From assembly GCA_026129865.1 (NCBI GenBank), contig JAHCHG010000002.1, positions 308,096 to 372,095 of the forward strand: 64,000 nt of DNA, in the 5' to 3' direction. Source of the stretch: Pyrinomonadaceae bacterium (lineage in GTDB: Bacteria; Acidobacteriota; Blastocatellia; Pyrinomonadales; Pyrinomonadaceae). Below are positions 63,303 to 64,000 of this stretch, one piece after another (within the stretch, counting starts at the first letter, position 1; each line of letters starts with the position of its first letter). The notes beneath the pieces are model-generated. The model was not told the origin of the DNA, made no database searches, and was given only the letters and a program-made list of their open reading frames with translations. The position numbers and the translations under genes are program-made.

Positions 63303-63904
63303 TGAAAGAAGATTATCTTTGGAACAAAACGGGGAACGACGCCGAGATCGAACATTTTGAAAGATCACTCGCTCATTTTCGTTACAGAGAATGCGATCTG
63401 GCGGAAAATGCGCCGCGAAAGTTGAGTCCGGAAAAAACTTTCCGGTTTTGGCGAATGTTAATACCGGATTTTCGAACTGCCTTTGCCGCATCGATTATTA
63501 CTGCATTTTTATTAGTTGGAGTTTGGTTAAATTCGTCAACTATTTCGACCAACGAAACGGCATTTAGCGTTTCGTCAACTTCATCGCCCGCGCCGGTCGT
63601 CGTGCATCGCCCGCCGATGGATAACGGGTTGGCGTCCGTTCCGATAGTCGTAAGATCGACACCAAAGTTCTCGGGCAAAACGGAAAGACGCTTGCGCAAT
63701 TCCGCGAAATCGCGCCCCACGGTAAACGTTTTGCCGTCTGCGGCAGACTCTTCGCAGCATGGAAAATTAAATTTAACTAAAGAGGAAAAATACGCATACG
63801 ATCAGGTGATGCTTGCACTTTCGATCACTAGTTCGAAATTGAAACTTGTGAAAGAAAAAGTGTCGCTGACGTCAACAGACGAAGTTTTAAGTGAAAAGGA
63901 TTAG
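63299..63904 (+). CDS. Membrane protein, probable anti-sigma factor
   Basis: A 201-residue protein with a cytoplasmic part of about 60 residues, one membrane helix (about 62-80, FAASIITAFLLVGVWL) and a Ser/Pro/Arg-rich outer part. The cytoplasmic part lacks the HxxxCxxC zinc motif of ZAS anti-sigma factors. The assignment rests on the 4-base overlap with the ECF sigma gene and on the topology. It may alternatively be an unrelated single-pass protein. Confidence 0.6.
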   Translation: MMKEDYLWNKTGNDAEIEHFERSLAHFRYRECDLAENAPRKLSPEKTFRFWRMLIPDFRTAFAASIITAFLLVGVWLNSSTISTNETAFSVSSTSSPAPVVVHRPPMDNGLASVPIVVRSTPKFSGKTERRLRNSAKSRPTVNVLPSAADSSQHGKLNLTKEEKYAYDQVMLALSITSSKLKLVKEKVSLTSTDEVLSEKD

Positions 63905-63915
63905 GAAAAATAACT

Positions 63916-64000
63916 ATGAAATTAACAAACAGCAAATTTTTACGAATGATGTTTCTGGCAGCGGCTTTTTTTGCATCGTTTGCCTCGGCTAACGCGCAAA
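63916..64000 (+). CDS. Start of an exported protein (cut by the window edge)
   Basis: An ATG at 63916, 11 bases after the putative anti-sigma stop, opens a frame of 28 complete codons to the window end. It encodes a clear signal peptide (MKLTNSKFLRMMFLAAAFFA... ending in ANA-Q). The mature protein is outside the window. The position suggests it belongs to the sigma factor operon. Confidence 0.75.
   Translation, partial: MKLTNSKFLRMMFLAAAFFASFASANAQ

Overview
This 64 kb window looks like chromosomal DNA of a Gram-negative, mid-GC bacterium, most likely an Acidobacteriota member of the Blastocatellia/Pyrinomonadaceae type. This is an inference. It rests on large secreted proteases ending in FG-GAP-like repeats (DFDGDGKAD...VYRPS...WY), several PATAN/DUF4388, TPR and GGDEF/HD-GYP signalling proteins, a CusF-SCO fusion, and tight operons of housekeeping genes. 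No rRNA, tRNA, CRISPR array, insertion sequence, integrase or phage gene was seen.

Layout. 0-1.5 kb: queE and queC (7-deazaguanine synthesis), separated by an unusual branched inverted repeat. 1.5-4.3 kb (minus): operon of an M16 peptidase, a small membrane protein, a GNAT acetyltransferase and a methyltransferase. 4.4-6.8 kb (minus): NfeD-like protein and flotillin. 7-12 kb: a LysR regulator and a giant secreted M36 metalloprotease. 12-18.3 kb (minus): a four-gene signalling cluster with a PocR-GAF-GGDEF cyclase, an NTPase fused to an RsbW-like kinase, a STAS protein and a GAF-HD-GYP phosphodiesterase. 18.6-19.7 kb: a PfpI-like protein and a four-helix-bundle protein, closed by a strong terminator.

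19.8-30.7 kb (minus): one long co-directional block, folD-mazG-coaE-two peptide-binding lipoproteins-oppB-oppC-Uma2 nuclease-oppD-oppF. 30.9-32.2 kb: CusF-SCO1 lipoprotein and DUF2784 protein. 32.2-37.3 kb (minus): amidohydrolase, lytic transglycosylase, a probable PIN toxin-antitoxin pair, a TPR protein with two retropepsin-like aspartic protease modules, and an Ogg2-type DNA glycosylase. 37.4-40.9 kb: PBP4-type D,D-carboxypeptidase and MurJ. 41-45 kb (minus): ligA, a Rieske oxygenase and a GNAT protein. 45.1-48.5 kb: a PATAN-DnaJ-TPR protein, a small HD-GYP protein and a degenerate Dam-like methyltransferase homologue. 48.6-54.9 kb: panB, panC, two exported proteins, maf (minus), then dciA-gatC-lipoprotein-gatA. 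55-62.5 kb (minus): a membrane GGDEF-EAL protein, a secreted subtilase and oligopeptidase B. 62.7-64 kb: an ECF sigma factor, its probable anti-sigma partner and the start of an exported protein cut by the window edge.

Two items stand out. The first is the secreted subtilase at 57458-59986: its N-terminal part reads like a ClpB-type AAA+ domain that has lost Walker A, and its C-terminus is a run of SDGLLM hexapeptides. The second is the 12-18 kb cluster joining c-di-GMP turnover to a STAS/RsbW-like partner switch whose kinase carries an NTPase domain with a mutated P-loop. Four c-di-GMP-type proteins in one window also suggest that second-messenger signalling is heavily used by this organism.
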